The notes under the pieces are model-generated. The model was not told where the DNA came from, searched no databases, and worked only from the letters and a program-made list of their open reading frames with translations. A DNA stretch of 26,096 nt, taken from UBA9715 sp045614225. GTDB taxonomy: Bacteria; Actinomycetota; Coriobacteriia; Coriobacteriales; Eggerthellaceae. Shown here piece by piece: positions 16,426 through 24,657 of this stretch. Numbering within the stretch: position 1 is the first letter of the stretch; the number at the start of each line of letters is the position of its first letter. The translations under genes were made by a program, and so were the position numbers. The stretch spans positions 1-26,096 of the forward strand of contig JAZLCO010000069.1 of assembly GCA_045614225.1 (NCBI GenBank), in the 5' to 3' direction.

Positions 16426-18078
16426 TTATCCTTCCATCTTCCATTCTTCGATATTGCAGACGACCGGCCATCCATGACCATGCGGGTGCACCAACTGGTC
16501 GCCCAGGTTCAGACCATCACGCACGAAGTACGTGTGATCGATGTTGGCGAGCCAGATGCACGGATGATCGCCGTTTTCGGATTCCGGGCCAGCCTCGCCG
16601 TCCCATTGGACTTTCTTCCACTCCTCGATGATCTCATCGCGCGAAGTCAGACCTTGCGCGGTCTCGATATGCTTATCGACCACGGGATTGGAATACTGAG
16701 CGTGATTCGTCGAAGCACCGGTCTTGTAATAACCCGTCAAGTCGCCCGCGGGATCGTAGTCGCCCGTGCCCCAGCACGTCGGAGTGTTCTCGGATATCTC
16801 CTTGCACTTGTCCCAGGCTTCCGATGTTGCGTTGATCTTGATGCCGAGCTTTTCGGCTTCCTGCGCAAAGGCCTGGGCAAGGTTGTAGCGCTGCAGGTCG
16901 TCGGTACGACCGGTGATGCTGAACTCGGCGCGGACGCCATCCTTCTCGCGAATGCCATCGGATCCAGCGACCCATCCGGCATCCTCGAGAATCTTCACGG
17001 CTTCGTCCACGCGACCGTCTTCGAAGCTGCAGGCAGGATTGGCCCACGGCACCTGCGTGATGAGCGCCGTCGTGGCGGTGCCGATTCCGTTCAGAGCGTT
17101 GTCGATGATAGCCTGACGATCCACGCCGATAACGAGCGCCTTGCGGATAGCCGGATCGCTTGTCACATTGTTGCCGACGACCTTGCCATCAACTTCGGAT
17201 TCCGGTTGGGTCGGCAAATTGAAACCACGCGTATCGATGGTCGCAAGAGTCTCGAGATGCATGCCCTCGACACTCGAAGTCGCGTATTCGGGTGACACCA
17301 TCGCCACGTCGAGCATGCCTGACTGCGCATTCGCAAGCACGGCCTCGCCATCGAGGAACAAGACGGTGATCTGCTTGAACGGCGAAATGGTGCCGTAGTA
17401 CTTCTCGTTGGGCTCGATGATGATCTGCTGGCCCTTATCCCATTGCACGAGTTTGAAGGGGCCCGACCCGATGGGGTTGACGCGGTATTGTTCCTCGTCG
17501 TAGCTTGCCTCTGGCACGATGCACAGCTTGCCGGTAATGGACTCGAAGCTCGAGAACTTCTCGGACAGCGTGAACTCGACCGTATAATCGTCCACAGCTT
17601 TCGCATCGGCAAGCTTCGTCAAGTTCAAGCTGGAAGAGCCTCCATCGCGTGCAGTTAGGTACGAGAACGCGATATCGGATGCCTTGACCGGAGTACCGTC
17701 AGAGAACACGACGTCGTCGCGCAACTCGTACGTGTAGGTCAAGCCATCGTTGGAAATGCTCCATTTCTTCGCGAGATCTGGCTGCAGCTGCATGTTTTTG
17801 TCGAATCGAAGCAGCCTCGAATGGAAGAAGGAGTAAGCGCCCGAGGAACCGGAACCTGTCATCGGGTCGAATCCGCTGCTCGGCTCTGCACCAACATATA
17901 TGGTCAACGTGTCCTTCACGCCACCTGGCGAAGCAGCGGAAGCAGATGCGGAAGCGGCGGCGCTCGATGCGGATGCCGACGATGCGGACCCCGTAGTCCC
18001 GCACCCCGCCAATCCCGCTAGCGCGAATGCGCCCGCAACACCGATGAAACTTCTCCGAGAGAGCAGCCTGTGATCCAT
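16426..18078 (-). CDS. Substrate-binding lipoprotein of a probable nickel ABC importer
   Basis: Extracytoplasmic solute-binding protein, family 5 (peptide/nickel), 550 residues. It has a twin-arginine-like SRRSFIG at residues 7-13 and a lipobox LAGC with lipidated C26. A low-complexity Ser/Ala linker follows to about residue 50, then the SBP_bac_5 fold (DLAKKWSISNDGLTYTYELRDDV is recognisable in part as LAKKWSISNDGLTYTYEL). The C-terminus has three alternating histidines, H531, H533 and H535 in HPHGHGW, which could bind metal or a metal chelate. ATG 18078 follows AAGGAGG at good spacing. Two NikR-like operators lie just upstream. The family includes peptide, nickel and metallophore binders; nickel is inferred from the operators, not from the protein alone. 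Confidence 0.85.
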   Translation of the reverse strand: MDHRLLSRRSFIGVAGAFALAGLAGCGTTGSASSASASSAAASASASAASPGGVKDTLTIYVGAEPSSGFDPMTGSGSSGAYSFFHSRLLRFDKNMQLQPDLAKKWSISNDGLTYTYELRDDVVFSDGTPVKASDIAFSYLTARDGGSSSLNLTKLADAKAVDDYTVEFTLSEKFSSFESITGKLCIVPEASYDEEQYRVNPIGSGPFKLVQWDKGQQIIIEPNEKYYGTISPFKQITVLFLDGEAVLANAQSGMLDVAMVSPEYATSSVEGMHLETLATIDTRGFNLPTQPESEVDGKVVGNNVTSDPAIRKALVIGVDRQAIIDNALNGIGTATTALITQVPWANPACSFEDGRVDEAVKILEDAGWVAGSDGIREKDGVRAEFSITGRTDDLQRYNLAQAFAQEAEKLGIKINATSEAWDKCKEISENTPTCWGTGDYDPAGDLTGYYKTGASTNHAQYSNPVVDKHIETAQGLTSRDEIIEEWKKVQWDGEAGPESENGDHPCIWLANIDHTYFVRDGLNLGDQLVHPHGHGWPVVCNIEEWKMEG

Positions 18079-18103
18079 GGGACCTCCTTCAACGTGGCCA
18101 GCA

Positions 18104-18130
18104 ATATTACATCCGTTAGATTCGTAACAC
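18104..18130. promoter_or_regulatory. NikR-like operator, promoter-proximal copy
   Basis: ATATTAC (18104-18110), 13 bases, GTAACAC (18124-18130); read on the minus strand, GTGTTAC-N13-GTAATAT. It lies 26-52 bases upstream of the binding-protein ATG. Its inner arm overlaps TAATAT, the best -10 candidate, so binding would block transcription. The pattern and spacing match the deltaproteobacterial NikR site as I recall it. Confidence 0.65.
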
Positions 18131-18154
18131 TCTGATTCGGGAGTCTACCAAACG

Positions 18155-18181
18155 GTATTACAAATGTCTATGTAGTAACAC
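18155..18181. promoter_or_regulatory. NikR-like operator, distal copy
   Basis: GTATTAC (18155-18161), 13 bases, GTAACAC (18175-18181); on the minus strand GTGTTAC-N13-GTAATAC. It starts 51 bases from the start of the promoter-proximal copy, close to five helical turns, so two repressor tetramers could bind one face of the DNA. It lies directly after the stop of the DMT permease gene. Confidence 0.65.
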
Positions 18182-18188
18182 TAATCAG

Positions 18189-19115
18189 CTACGCGGAATT
18201 GTCCGCCATCTTTGGGTTTCTCGCCGAATCTTTCGGGTCGAGGCTCACGAGCACCACTGCCGCCAAGATGAGCGCCATTCCGGCAATCTTCAGGGGGCCA
18301 GCACTCTCGCCGTACGCGAATATGCCGAGCAAGCCGCCAACAAGCGGCTCGACCGTCGCAAACACGGCGGCAAGCCCCGGATCGAGATGCTCAAGACCCG
18401 ATGTATAGAGCAAGTACGGCGCAATGGTGCATATCACGCCGAGGCCTATGATCCACAAGATGTCTGACGGCTGCGAGGAAACCACTACCGCAACGTTACC
18501 GTAATCGACGAGCACAAACGAGGCGATGGCGCCGGTGACGAACGTGTAGAACGTGATGGTCAGCGGTTTATAGCGCTTGAGTGCCACACGGCCGAATATG
18601 GAATAGGTCGCGTAGAAGAATCCCGCCGCGACACCGACAATCAGCGCGAATGGCGTGAGTCGCACGGCACCGCCGAGCAATCCAGAAACGAGCACGCATC
18701 CGGCAAACGTCATGGCAATTGCCACAACTTTTCGAAGAGTCACCCGCTCTTTGAAGAAGACGGCCGACATGAGCATGACGAAAATCGGCGAGGTGTAGAG
18801 CAGCACGACCGCAATCGATGCTTCGCTTATGGTCATACACGTGAAATAGCACACGTTGAACAACATGACTGCCACGACGCCCGTGCCAATGAACATCCAC
18901 AGGTCGCGAAACCTGATGCGAAGCAGGCTGCGGTCAACAACGAGAACGATTGCGAGCATGCCGATAGCGCCAGCGAGCATACGCACGCCGGCAATGTCCA
19001 TTGTCGATAGCCCCGCAGCGGAAAGATGCCGAACGAAGAGGCTGATGCAACCCCACAACGCTCCCGCAGCAAGTACGTACGTTATTGCCCTCGCCCTGGT
19101 TATGCTCCCACACAC
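18189..19115 (-). CDS. DMT superfamily (EamA) permease
   Basis: Ten-helix drug/metabolite transporter with two EamA repeats. Repeat 1 begins ITYVLAAGALWGCISLFVRHL; repeat 2 begins near LIVGVAAGFFYATYSIFGRVALKRY and ends with the family-typical GLEHLDPGLAAVFATVEPLVGGLLG (recognised as EPLVGGLLGIFAYGE). The substrate is unknown; members export amino acids, sugars or other metabolites. The frame opens at TTG 19157, but GTG 19115 gives the short N-terminus usual before helix 1, so I chose it; neither has a clear ribosome binding site. It follows the MoeA fusion gene closely and may be translated from the same transcript. A NikR-like operator starts right after its stop. Confidence 0.85.
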   Translation of the reverse strand: MCGSITRARAITYVLAAGALWGCISLFVRHLSAAGLSTMDIAGVRMLAGAIGMLAIVLVVDRSLLRIRFRDLWMFIGTGVVAVMLFNVCYFTCMTISEASIAVVLLYTSPIFVMLMSAVFFKERVTLRKVVAIAMTFAGCVLVSGLLGGAVRLTPFALIVGVAAGFFYATYSIFGRVALKRYKPLTITFYTFVTGAIASFVLVDYGNVAVVVSSQPSDILWIIGLGVICTIAPYLLYTSGLEHLDPGLAAVFATVEPLVGGLLGIFAYGESAGPLKIAGMALILAAVVLVSLDPKDSARNPKMADNSA

Positions 19116-19166
19116 TATGCCATTCGAAGCATCAAGGCAAGCGGGCAATCTGCACAACGCTCAAGG

Positions 19167-21101
19167 CTAGTAACGCCGGCGCACGCGCCCCGGTTGGTCG
19201 ACGCGATAACCTCCAAGCTTTTCCATTCGGGTGCGGAACGCATCGCTGCGCAGCACGTCGAGCAGCGCCTGAACCATAGGCGTTTCCCACGCGTAATCAG
19301 GGACCAGAAGGTCGTACTGCTCTTCGCAGACGGGCACGAAACCAAGCCCGTACATCTTCGCAGCCGAATAGATGCCCATGCCCGCATCGGCAGAACCCGC
19401 TTCGACGAGCGCCGCAACAGCCGTATGCGTGAACTCCTCATGGTCGTAGCCGTAGATCTTGCTCGAATCGATGCCGTCTTGTTTGCAGATATAGTCGCTC
19501 AGGATGCGTGTGCCAGAGCCTTTTTGGCGGTTCACGAAACTACGTCCTTCAACCGCAAGGTCCGCTAGTGACTCGATGCCGAGGGGATTGCCCGGCGCCA
19601 CCATGAGACCTTGTTGGCGGTAGACGCACTCCACCTGGCGTACGCCGCCCTTGGGGAAATGCTTTTCGAGATACGGCTCGTTGTAGACGCCCGTCGACTC
19701 GTCGAGCAGATGGATACCGCCGCAATGGTTCTCGCCACGTTTGGCGGCAACGATGGTCCCCATCGAACCCACATGTGTCGACGCGATGGACAATGCCGGA
19801 TCGGCCGCATGGATAAACTGCGCGATTTCGTCGACGAGCGGATCGTGACTGCCGATAACGACGAGCGAATGCTCGATATCGACCAATGGCCTCAGCAGAC
19901 GCACGTCGACCTCTTCGCCAGCCTCGTAGCCTTCCACGTTTTGGGGAATCGTCATGATGCCATCAGCTTTGACGAACGACGTGACCACACCCGCTCCACG
20001 CGAAAGCGGCGTTGCGACGAGCTTGTCGCCCACTTTGCCGACACGCACACGCACGAACTCCTCGTATTTAAGCGACGACGTGCACGGACGGGCCAGCGTG
20101 GCACGCACGTTCTCGTCGTTGCTCACGCGGCAGCCAAGAAGCCATTCGATGATCGGTTTGACGATCTGTTCGACCACGATGATGCCGCTGACCGGATAGC
20201 CCGGAACACCGACGATCGCCGTCCCATCGGCGCAACCCAAGATGGCAGGCTTACCCGGTTTCATGGCGATGCCATGGTAAAGCACCTCACCCACCGCAGC
20301 GACAGCGCGCGACGAGTAATCGTCTCGACCAGCTGACGACCCGGCGTTGAGCAGCACGATATCGCATTCCGCAACCGCTTTCGCAACGGCATCGCGCACC
20401 AAGTCAGGCTTGTCGGGAACAATAGGATAGGCAATGGCTTCTGCACCCCATTGGCGCACCATGCCCGAGAAGATCGTCGAGTTGAACTCCATGACATCGC
20501 CCGGCTTGGGATTGGCGGACGGGGCCACAACCTCATCACCCGTCGGGATGACGCCAACACGCGGCTTCGCGAAAACGGCGACCTGCTGCACGCCCGCGGC
20601 AAGCATGGCACCCATAGCCGCTGGCTCGATGCAAACGTTCGAAGTAAGGAGCATCTCACCTGCACAGATGTCCTCACCGATTTGGCGCACGTTGCCCCAA
20701 GGCGCTATGGCTGCATGAAGGATGACCGGACATACGCCCAAGTCATCTATGCTCGAGCCTTCCTCGTACACGACGTCTTCGATCATCACAACTGCATCGC
20801 AACCGTCAGGCACTGGGTCGCCCGTATCGACAACCACGTAGTCTTCGGGCTGGACGATCACCGGTGTTGTCGCTGTGGCTCCGAACGTCACGTTGGCGGC
20901 CAATGCTATGCCGTCCATGGCGCATGCATGATAATGCGGCGCCGAAATAGCTGCGTACAACGGCTCGGCTGTTATGCGTCCGAGCGCCTCGCCGACAGGC
21001 ACCATTTCAATGCGCAGCGCGAACCCGTGCTCCTCCAGCGCCTTCAGGAATCCTTCGAGCGCCTTGTCGAGCGGCTCATTGCTCAAATATTCGAACGCCA
21101 T
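19167..21101 (-). CDS. MoeA-type molybdopterin molybdenumtransferase fused to a periplasmic-binding-like domain
   Basis: Inserts Mo or W into adenylylated molybdopterin. Of 644 residues, 1-405 are MoeA: AMDGIAL with D63, the GCDAVVMIED segment, GSSAGRDD (254-261), MKPGKPAILG and VGVPGYPVSG. Residues about 410-635 form a PBP-like domain resembling ModA/TupA-type or LysR effector-binding folds: HVGSMGTIVAAKRGE, GGIHLLDESTGVYN, GSGTRILSDY. It has no signal peptide, so the domain is cytoplasmic. Such fusions are known in anaerobes; sensing or delivering the oxyanion is a plausible role. AGAAGGAG precedes ATG 21101. It lies 53 bases after a separate moeA, and near tupABC, so one of the two MoeAs may be specific for tungsten. 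Confidence 0.9.
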   Translation of the reverse strand: MAFEYLSNEPLDKALEGFLKALEEHGFALRIEMVPVGEALGRITAEPLYAAISAPHYHACAMDGIALAANVTFGATATTPVIVQPEDYVVVDTGDPVPDGCDAVVMIEDVVYEEGSSIDDLGVCPVILHAAIAPWGNVRQIGEDICAGEMLLTSNVCIEPAAMGAMLAAGVQQVAVFAKPRVGVIPTGDEVVAPSANPKPGDVMEFNSTIFSGMVRQWGAEAIAYPIVPDKPDLVRDAVAKAVAECDIVLLNAGSSAGRDDYSSRAVAAVGEVLYHGIAMKPGKPAILGCADGTAIVGVPGYPVSGIIVVEQIVKPIIEWLLGCRVSNDENVRATLARPCTSSLKYEEFVRVRVGKVGDKLVATPLSRGAGVVTSFVKADGIMTIPQNVEGYEAGEEVDVRLLRPLVDIEHSLVVIGSHDPLVDEIAQFIHAADPALSIASTHVGSMGTIVAAKRGENHCGGIHLLDESTGVYNEPYLEKHFPKGGVRQVECVYRQQGLMVAPGNPLGIESLADLAVEGRSFVNRQKGSGTRILSDYICKQDGIDSSKIYGYDHEEFTHTAVAALVEAGSADAGMGIYSAAKMYGLGFVPVCEEQYDLLVPDYAWETPMVQALLDVLRSDAFRTRMEKLGGYRVDQPGRVRRRY

Positions 21102-21119
21102 CTCGTTTCTCCTTCTCTC

Positions 21120-21152
21120 GAGTGAGTCAATGCCCTGGCCCCTGGCTCACTC
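21120..21152. repeat. Stem-loop between the two moeA genes
   Basis: GAGTGAG (21120-21126) pairs with CTCACTC (21146-21152) around a GC-rich loop that could pair further. It is 3 bases past the moeA stop and upstream of the ribosome binding site of the fusion gene, with no T run. It may limit or stabilise the downstream message. Confidence 0.4.
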
Positions 21153-21154
21153 CG

Positions 21155-22357
21155 CTAGAACATATGCACGTCGACTTCAGAACCGACGGCCAAACCTTCC
21201 TGGTTACGATCGACGACGAAGAAGCCGTCGGCATTGCTGAGCTGCGAGATCAATCCCGATTTCCCGCGCACAGGGACGGCTATCAAACCACCGTCATGCT
21301 GTTCGAGACGCGCTGCGACGAACTCGCTGCGACCATGGTTCGAAGGGACACCTGCAGAGAGCGTTACCTTGACGCCTGCGAATTGCTGGTCTGAAACAAG
21401 CAGCGGACGCACCAGTTCCAGGAACATGAAATACGCTGCAACAGGGTGCCCCGGCAGCCCGAAAACAGGCTTGTCCGCAACATCGGCGCACATGGTCGGC
21501 TTGCCTGGCTTCACGGCAACACCGTGGAACAGCATCTCGCCGAGCGTAGAAAGCACACGTGCGGTGTTGTCCTTCTGCCCTGCCGACGAACCGCCGGAAA
21601 CGAGCACCATGTCACACGCCTCGAGAGCTTGTTCGACCGTCTCAAAAAGGGCATCGTAATCATCTGGAACAATGGGATAAGTCGATACGCACGCTCCGCA
21701 TGCTTCGGCGGCTGCCTTCAGGGTCGGCATGTTGACATCGCGCATCTGCGATGCCACGGGCACTGCATCGACAGGAACGATTTCGTCACCTGTCGAAATG
21801 ATGCCGACGCGCACCTGCTTGCGCACCTCGCAACTGACAATGCCCAAACTTGCGAGCGTTCCCACATGATGTGGCCGCAGCAGAGTGCCCGCCGAAATGA
21901 GCACCTCGCCTGGTTTCACGTCATCGTTCTCGAAGACGATGTTCTCGCCGGGAGCTACGGCGCGCGCCACTCCAACGGTTCCGTCGCCGTATTCCTCGCA
22001 GTATTCGAGCATGACGACTGCATCGGCACCTTCTGGCACCTGCCCTCCCGTGGGTATGCGCACGCACGTAGCCGGCATGCAGGCCACATCAGGATCGGCG
22101 CCCATGTCAATCTCGCCCACCAACTCTAGCAGCGCCGGCAACGATTCGGAGCATCCGAACGTATCGGAGGCGATAACGGCAAACCCGTCGACCGTCGAAC
22201 GGTCGAATGGCGGCACGCCTTCTTGTGCAACAACATCATCGAAAAGAATGCGCCCCGCCGCTTCGCTTAACGGCACTTGAGCCGATTCGTGCGCACAGAC
22301 TTCGAAGCGGTCGACAACGACCGAACGTGCGGCTTCCAAAGAGACAACTTCAAGCAT
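21155..22357 (-). CDS. moeA: Molybdopterin molybdenumtransferase MoeA
   Basis: Cofactor assembly enzyme, 400 residues, the full-length MoeA size. Motifs: RSTVDGFAV with D57, EGADAVVMLEY (109-119), RVGIISTGDEIV (183-194), SGGSSAGQKD (254-263), VKPGKPT and FGLPGHPVAAY, then a C-terminal beta-barrel ending in VDVHMF. It catalyses metal insertion from molybdate or tungstate with release of AMP. ATG 22357 has AGGGG about 7 bases upstream. TATTAT in the gap above may be a -10. It and the downstream MoeA fusion are about 30-40 percent alike by eye, so they are diverged paralogues, not a recent duplication. Confidence 0.93.
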   Translation of the reverse strand: MLEVVSLEAARSVVVDRFEVCAHESAQVPLSEAAGRILFDDVVAQEGVPPFDRSTVDGFAVIASDTFGCSESLPALLELVGEIDMGADPDVACMPATCVRIPTGGQVPEGADAVVMLEYCEEYGDGTVGVARAVAPGENIVFENDDVKPGEVLISAGTLLRPHHVGTLASLGIVSCEVRKQVRVGIISTGDEIVPVDAVPVASQMRDVNMPTLKAAAEACGACVSTYPIVPDDYDALFETVEQALEACDMVLVSGGSSAGQKDNTARVLSTLGEMLFHGVAVKPGKPTMCADVADKPVFGLPGHPVAAYFMFLELVRPLLVSDQQFAGVKVTLSAGVPSNHGRSEFVAARLEQHDGGLIAVPVRGKSGLISQLSNADGFFVVDRNQEGLAVGSEVDVHMF

Positions 22358-22498
22358 CGAGCACCCCTATCGCCGGACGACCAAGCCGGCAAATCCCAAA
22401 CTCGACTAACAAACTTCATAATACGCCAATTGAACGTCAAGCATGCGAGAAGCGACCTCGCTCAGTTGCAACTAACTGTGGCGGGGGGCTGCGTCAGA

Positions 22499-22517
22499 GG
22501 GACGGTTCTCTTGGCAC
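22499..22517. repeat. REP-like sequence fragment
   Basis: GGGACGGTTCTCTTGGCAC lies directly after the stop of the cytochrome-b-like gene. I remember this word, or its complement with GTGCCAAGAGAACCGTCCC, as part of extragenic palindromic repeats linked to REP-associated tyrosine transposases in several phyla. No transposase gene is near and I see one copy only. Confidence 0.35.
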
Positions 22518-22520
22518 AAC

Positions 22521-23033
22521 TCAATGGAACAAAACCATGAAGCAGAACGCGGCAGCCAACACGCACACGACGACGCGCAACGGCGTCATGAGGCGCTTGG
22601 AAAGTCCGATATCCTTGAGCAAGGATTTCATGCCTACGCAGATATGCCAGGCAAGCACGATTGACAGCACAACCGTCGCCAGCTTTGGAAGTAGCGGAAA
22701 CGATGCAACCAAACCCGGAACGCGCGCGCAGACAATGTGCGCTGCAATGGAACACGCGAGCAAGGTGCCCGTGAACCACTTCAGCGCAAGATGGCGCTTC
22801 TTGCGCGAGCTCGGAGGAAACTCAACATCGGTAAGCTGCTGGTAGCTCGTCACGACGCTCAGCACCACGTGCAACACGACGAAACCGACGCCAATCCAAA
22901 CAACCCATAAAAACGGGTGCGCAGATGGAAGAGCGAACGCGAAACTGCCCAACAAGCCGTGGAGCAGGAAGAAGCATACGATGGCCGCCGAAGCAACCCC
23001 GTTCGCCAACCGCATGTTCGATCTTTTGCGCAT
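22521..23033 (-). CDS. Four-helix membrane protein resembling a succinate dehydrogenase/fumarate reductase cytochrome b anchor
   Basis: 170 residues with about four hydrophobic helices and short loops. The last loop reads AWHICVGMKSLLKDIG, very like the HxxxGxxxLxxD stretch after a haem-binding helix in SdhC/SdhD/FrdC. Other in-membrane histidines (LLHGLLG, VVLHVVLS, IAAHIV) could be haem or quinone ligands. This suggests a b-type cytochrome handling quinone electrons, but no flavoprotein or Fe-S partner gene is adjacent. The frame opens at 23111; ATG 23033 is preceded by AGAGGAG and is preferred, as the N-terminal extension is not membrane-like. It lies about 105 bases after tupC. Family assignment is tentative. 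Confidence 0.6.
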   Translation of the reverse strand: MRKRSNMRLANGVASAAIVCFFLLHGLLGSFAFALPSAHPFLWVVWIGVGFVVLHVVLSVVTSYQQLTDVEFPPSSRKKRHLALKWFTGTLLACSIAAHIVCARVPGLVASFPLLPKLATVVLSIVLAWHICVGMKSLLKDIGLSKRLMTPLRVVVCVLAAAFCFMVLFH

Positions 23034-23138
23034 CGCTCCTCTTCGACAACGATTTCCGAAGGAATTGTAGCGCATGGCGCATAAGGCAATGTGAGCAACG
23101 CTCAATTGCACTCAGGGGAAAATCTCCCGATTGGACGA

Positions 23139-23852
23139 TTACACCATCCAATACGAGAGGAATTCGCGACCGGCTTCGCTGGTCGGAGCACTCAAGACCG
23201 TCTCGGTCTCACCAAACTCCACAATTGCACCAGCGCTGAGCATGATAGCGGCATCAGAAATGCGTCGAGCTTGAGAGGGCGCATGGGTGGCAGTCACCAA
23301 CATGCAACCCGTGCGATCTCGATACTCCTGCAATGCCTTTTCGACGAGCATCGTACCTGCTATATCCATTGAGGCAGTGGGTTCATCGAGCAGCATCACA
23401 TCAAGGTCTTGCACGAGCAAGCGAGCAAGGGCGACACGCTGTGCCTCACCACCGGAAAGGCCACCGCCACGCGCATCGGCCATATCTTCCATGCCAACTG
23501 TGGCAAGAGCTTGCTCGACTCGTTTCGCCACCTCGTCGCGCGACAAGTTGGCAGTTGCCAGAGCAAGTGAGACGTTCCGAAAGACCGTGAAGCCAAACAC
23601 GTAGCTTTTCTGCGGCATGTATCCCACGGTCAAGCTCTCGTACGTCGCATCGCCTTTGACTTTCACTGAAGATGCGGTGGCAGTCTCAACGCCTGCCAAG
23701 ATGCGCAAGAGAGTTGACTTGCCGGAGCCATTGGGGCCAACGAGCGCATACGAACGCCCCGATTCGAGCTCGAACGGACCGGTGTCGAGCACGACCCGGT
23801 CGCCGTATTGCTTGCGCACAGTGCCCAGCTCAACGGAGAATGCGCCGTTCAT
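23139..23852 (-). CDS. tupC: Tungstate ABC importer ATPase
   Basis: ATPase of the TupABC importer, 237 residues. Walker A GPNGSGKS (39-46), signature LSGGE (132-136), Walker B VMLLDE (152-157), and switch His in TATHAPSQ. It lacks the C-terminal molybdate-sensing domain of ModC, in line with TupC. ATG 23852 overlaps the permease stop as ATGA, with GGAGG nine bases upstream; the frame runs on to 23894 inside tupB and is not used. It hydrolyses ATP on the cytoplasmic side to drive oxyanion import. Confidence 0.88.
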   Translation of the reverse strand: MNGAFSVELGTVRKQYGDRVVLDTGPFELESGRSYALVGPNGSGKSTLLRILAGVETATASSVKVKGDATYESLTVGYMPQKSYVFGFTVFRNVSLALATANLSRDEVAKRVEQALATVGMEDMADARGGGLSGGEAQRVALARLLVQDLDVMLLDEPTASMDIAGTMLVEKALQEYRDRTGCMLVTATHAPSQARRISDAAIMLSAGAIVEFGETETVLSAPTSEAGREFLSYWMV

Positions 23853-24592
23853 CGACCATCGCCTCCGAGCTTGCCACCGCGCGATGCATTCCACGCGACA
23901 CCCGTCTCAACACCCGACGTACGCTCTTGAAGAGTCAGGGCGATCGAGTTGATGACGAACGAGATCACGAGCAGCACGATGCCGAGCGCTACTGCGTACT
24001 CGAAATGCCCCATGTTGGTCTCGAGCATGATGGCAGTGGTCATGACGCGCGTCTTGTACTGGACGTTGCCACCGACGAGCATGACAGCGCCCACCTCGCC
24101 GATGGAGCGGCCGAAAGCGACAAACAGAATCGACAGCAGCTGGGAGCGGCACTCGTACAACAGGCACAGAAGCTCGCGCTTGCGCGTGAGGCCCATTCCG
24201 TGCGCCGTCTCATGGACGAGCGGCGCGACACCCGAAATCGCCGTAGCTGAAAGACCGCAGACGATGGGCGTGATGAGCACAACCTGTGCTGTCACCATGG
24301 CAGGCAACGTGTAGAGCAGCTTGAGCGTGCCGAGCGGGCCCGAACGCGACAGGATGAAGAACACGATGAGACCGGCCAGCACTGGCGGCAGGCCCATGAG
24401 CGTGTTGAGTATGCGCATGATGAGCCGTTTCCCACGGAAACGGTACAGCCCCACGCACACGCCGAGCGGCACACCTATCACAGTCGAGATGACCGTCGAG
24501 AAGGCGGACATCTGAAGGGTCAGAAGAACAATCTGCGATAGCTCGCTGCCCGGCGTGAACAGTAGGCTGAAAGCTTGAACGAGTTCGTCCAT
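23849..24592 (-). CDS. tupB: Tungstate ABC importer permease
   Basis: 247-residue membrane permease of the ModB/TupB class with five or six helices. The EAA loop GVAPLVHETAHGMGLTR is followed by AFGRSIGEVGAVMLVGGN, a strong TupB signature. It forms a homodimer with two TupC subunits. It starts with ATG 24592, 65 bases downstream of tupA, with a stem-loop in the gap; no clear ribosome binding site is present. The 3' end overlaps tupC by 4 bases. Confidence 0.92.
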   Translation of the reverse strand: MDELVQAFSLLFTPGSELSQIVLLTLQMSAFSTVISTVIGVPLGVCVGLYRFRGKRLIMRILNTLMGLPPVLAGLIVFFILSRSGPLGTLKLLYTLPAMVTAQVVLITPIVCGLSATAISGVAPLVHETAHGMGLTRKRELLCLLYECRSQLLSILFVAFGRSIGEVGAVMLVGGNVQYKTRVMTTAIMLETNMGHFEYAVALGIVLLVISFVINSIALTLQERTSGVETGVAWNASRGGKLGGDGR

Positions 24593-24603
24593 TACCAGAA
24601 TCG

Positions 24604-24639
24604 GGCGCGTGACAAAATGCTATCTATTTGCCACGCGCC
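24604..24639 (-). repeat. Stem-loop between tupA and tupB
   Basis: Perfect 8-base GC-rich stem GGCGCGTG (24604-24611) and CACGCGCC (24632-24639) with a 20-base AT-rich loop. It lies in the 65-base gap after the binding-protein gene, where importers often have a hairpin that protects the binding-protein message or attenuates the permease genes. No T run. Confidence 0.45.
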
Positions 24640-24657
24640 ACGCAATCGAATTGGTAA

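Noticed and set aside
17880..18000. Ser/Ala repeats in the lipoprotein linkers as a DNA repeat or phase-variable tract
   Set aside because: Codons are varied and the repeat exists only at protein level; such linkers after a lipobox are common in this lineage.
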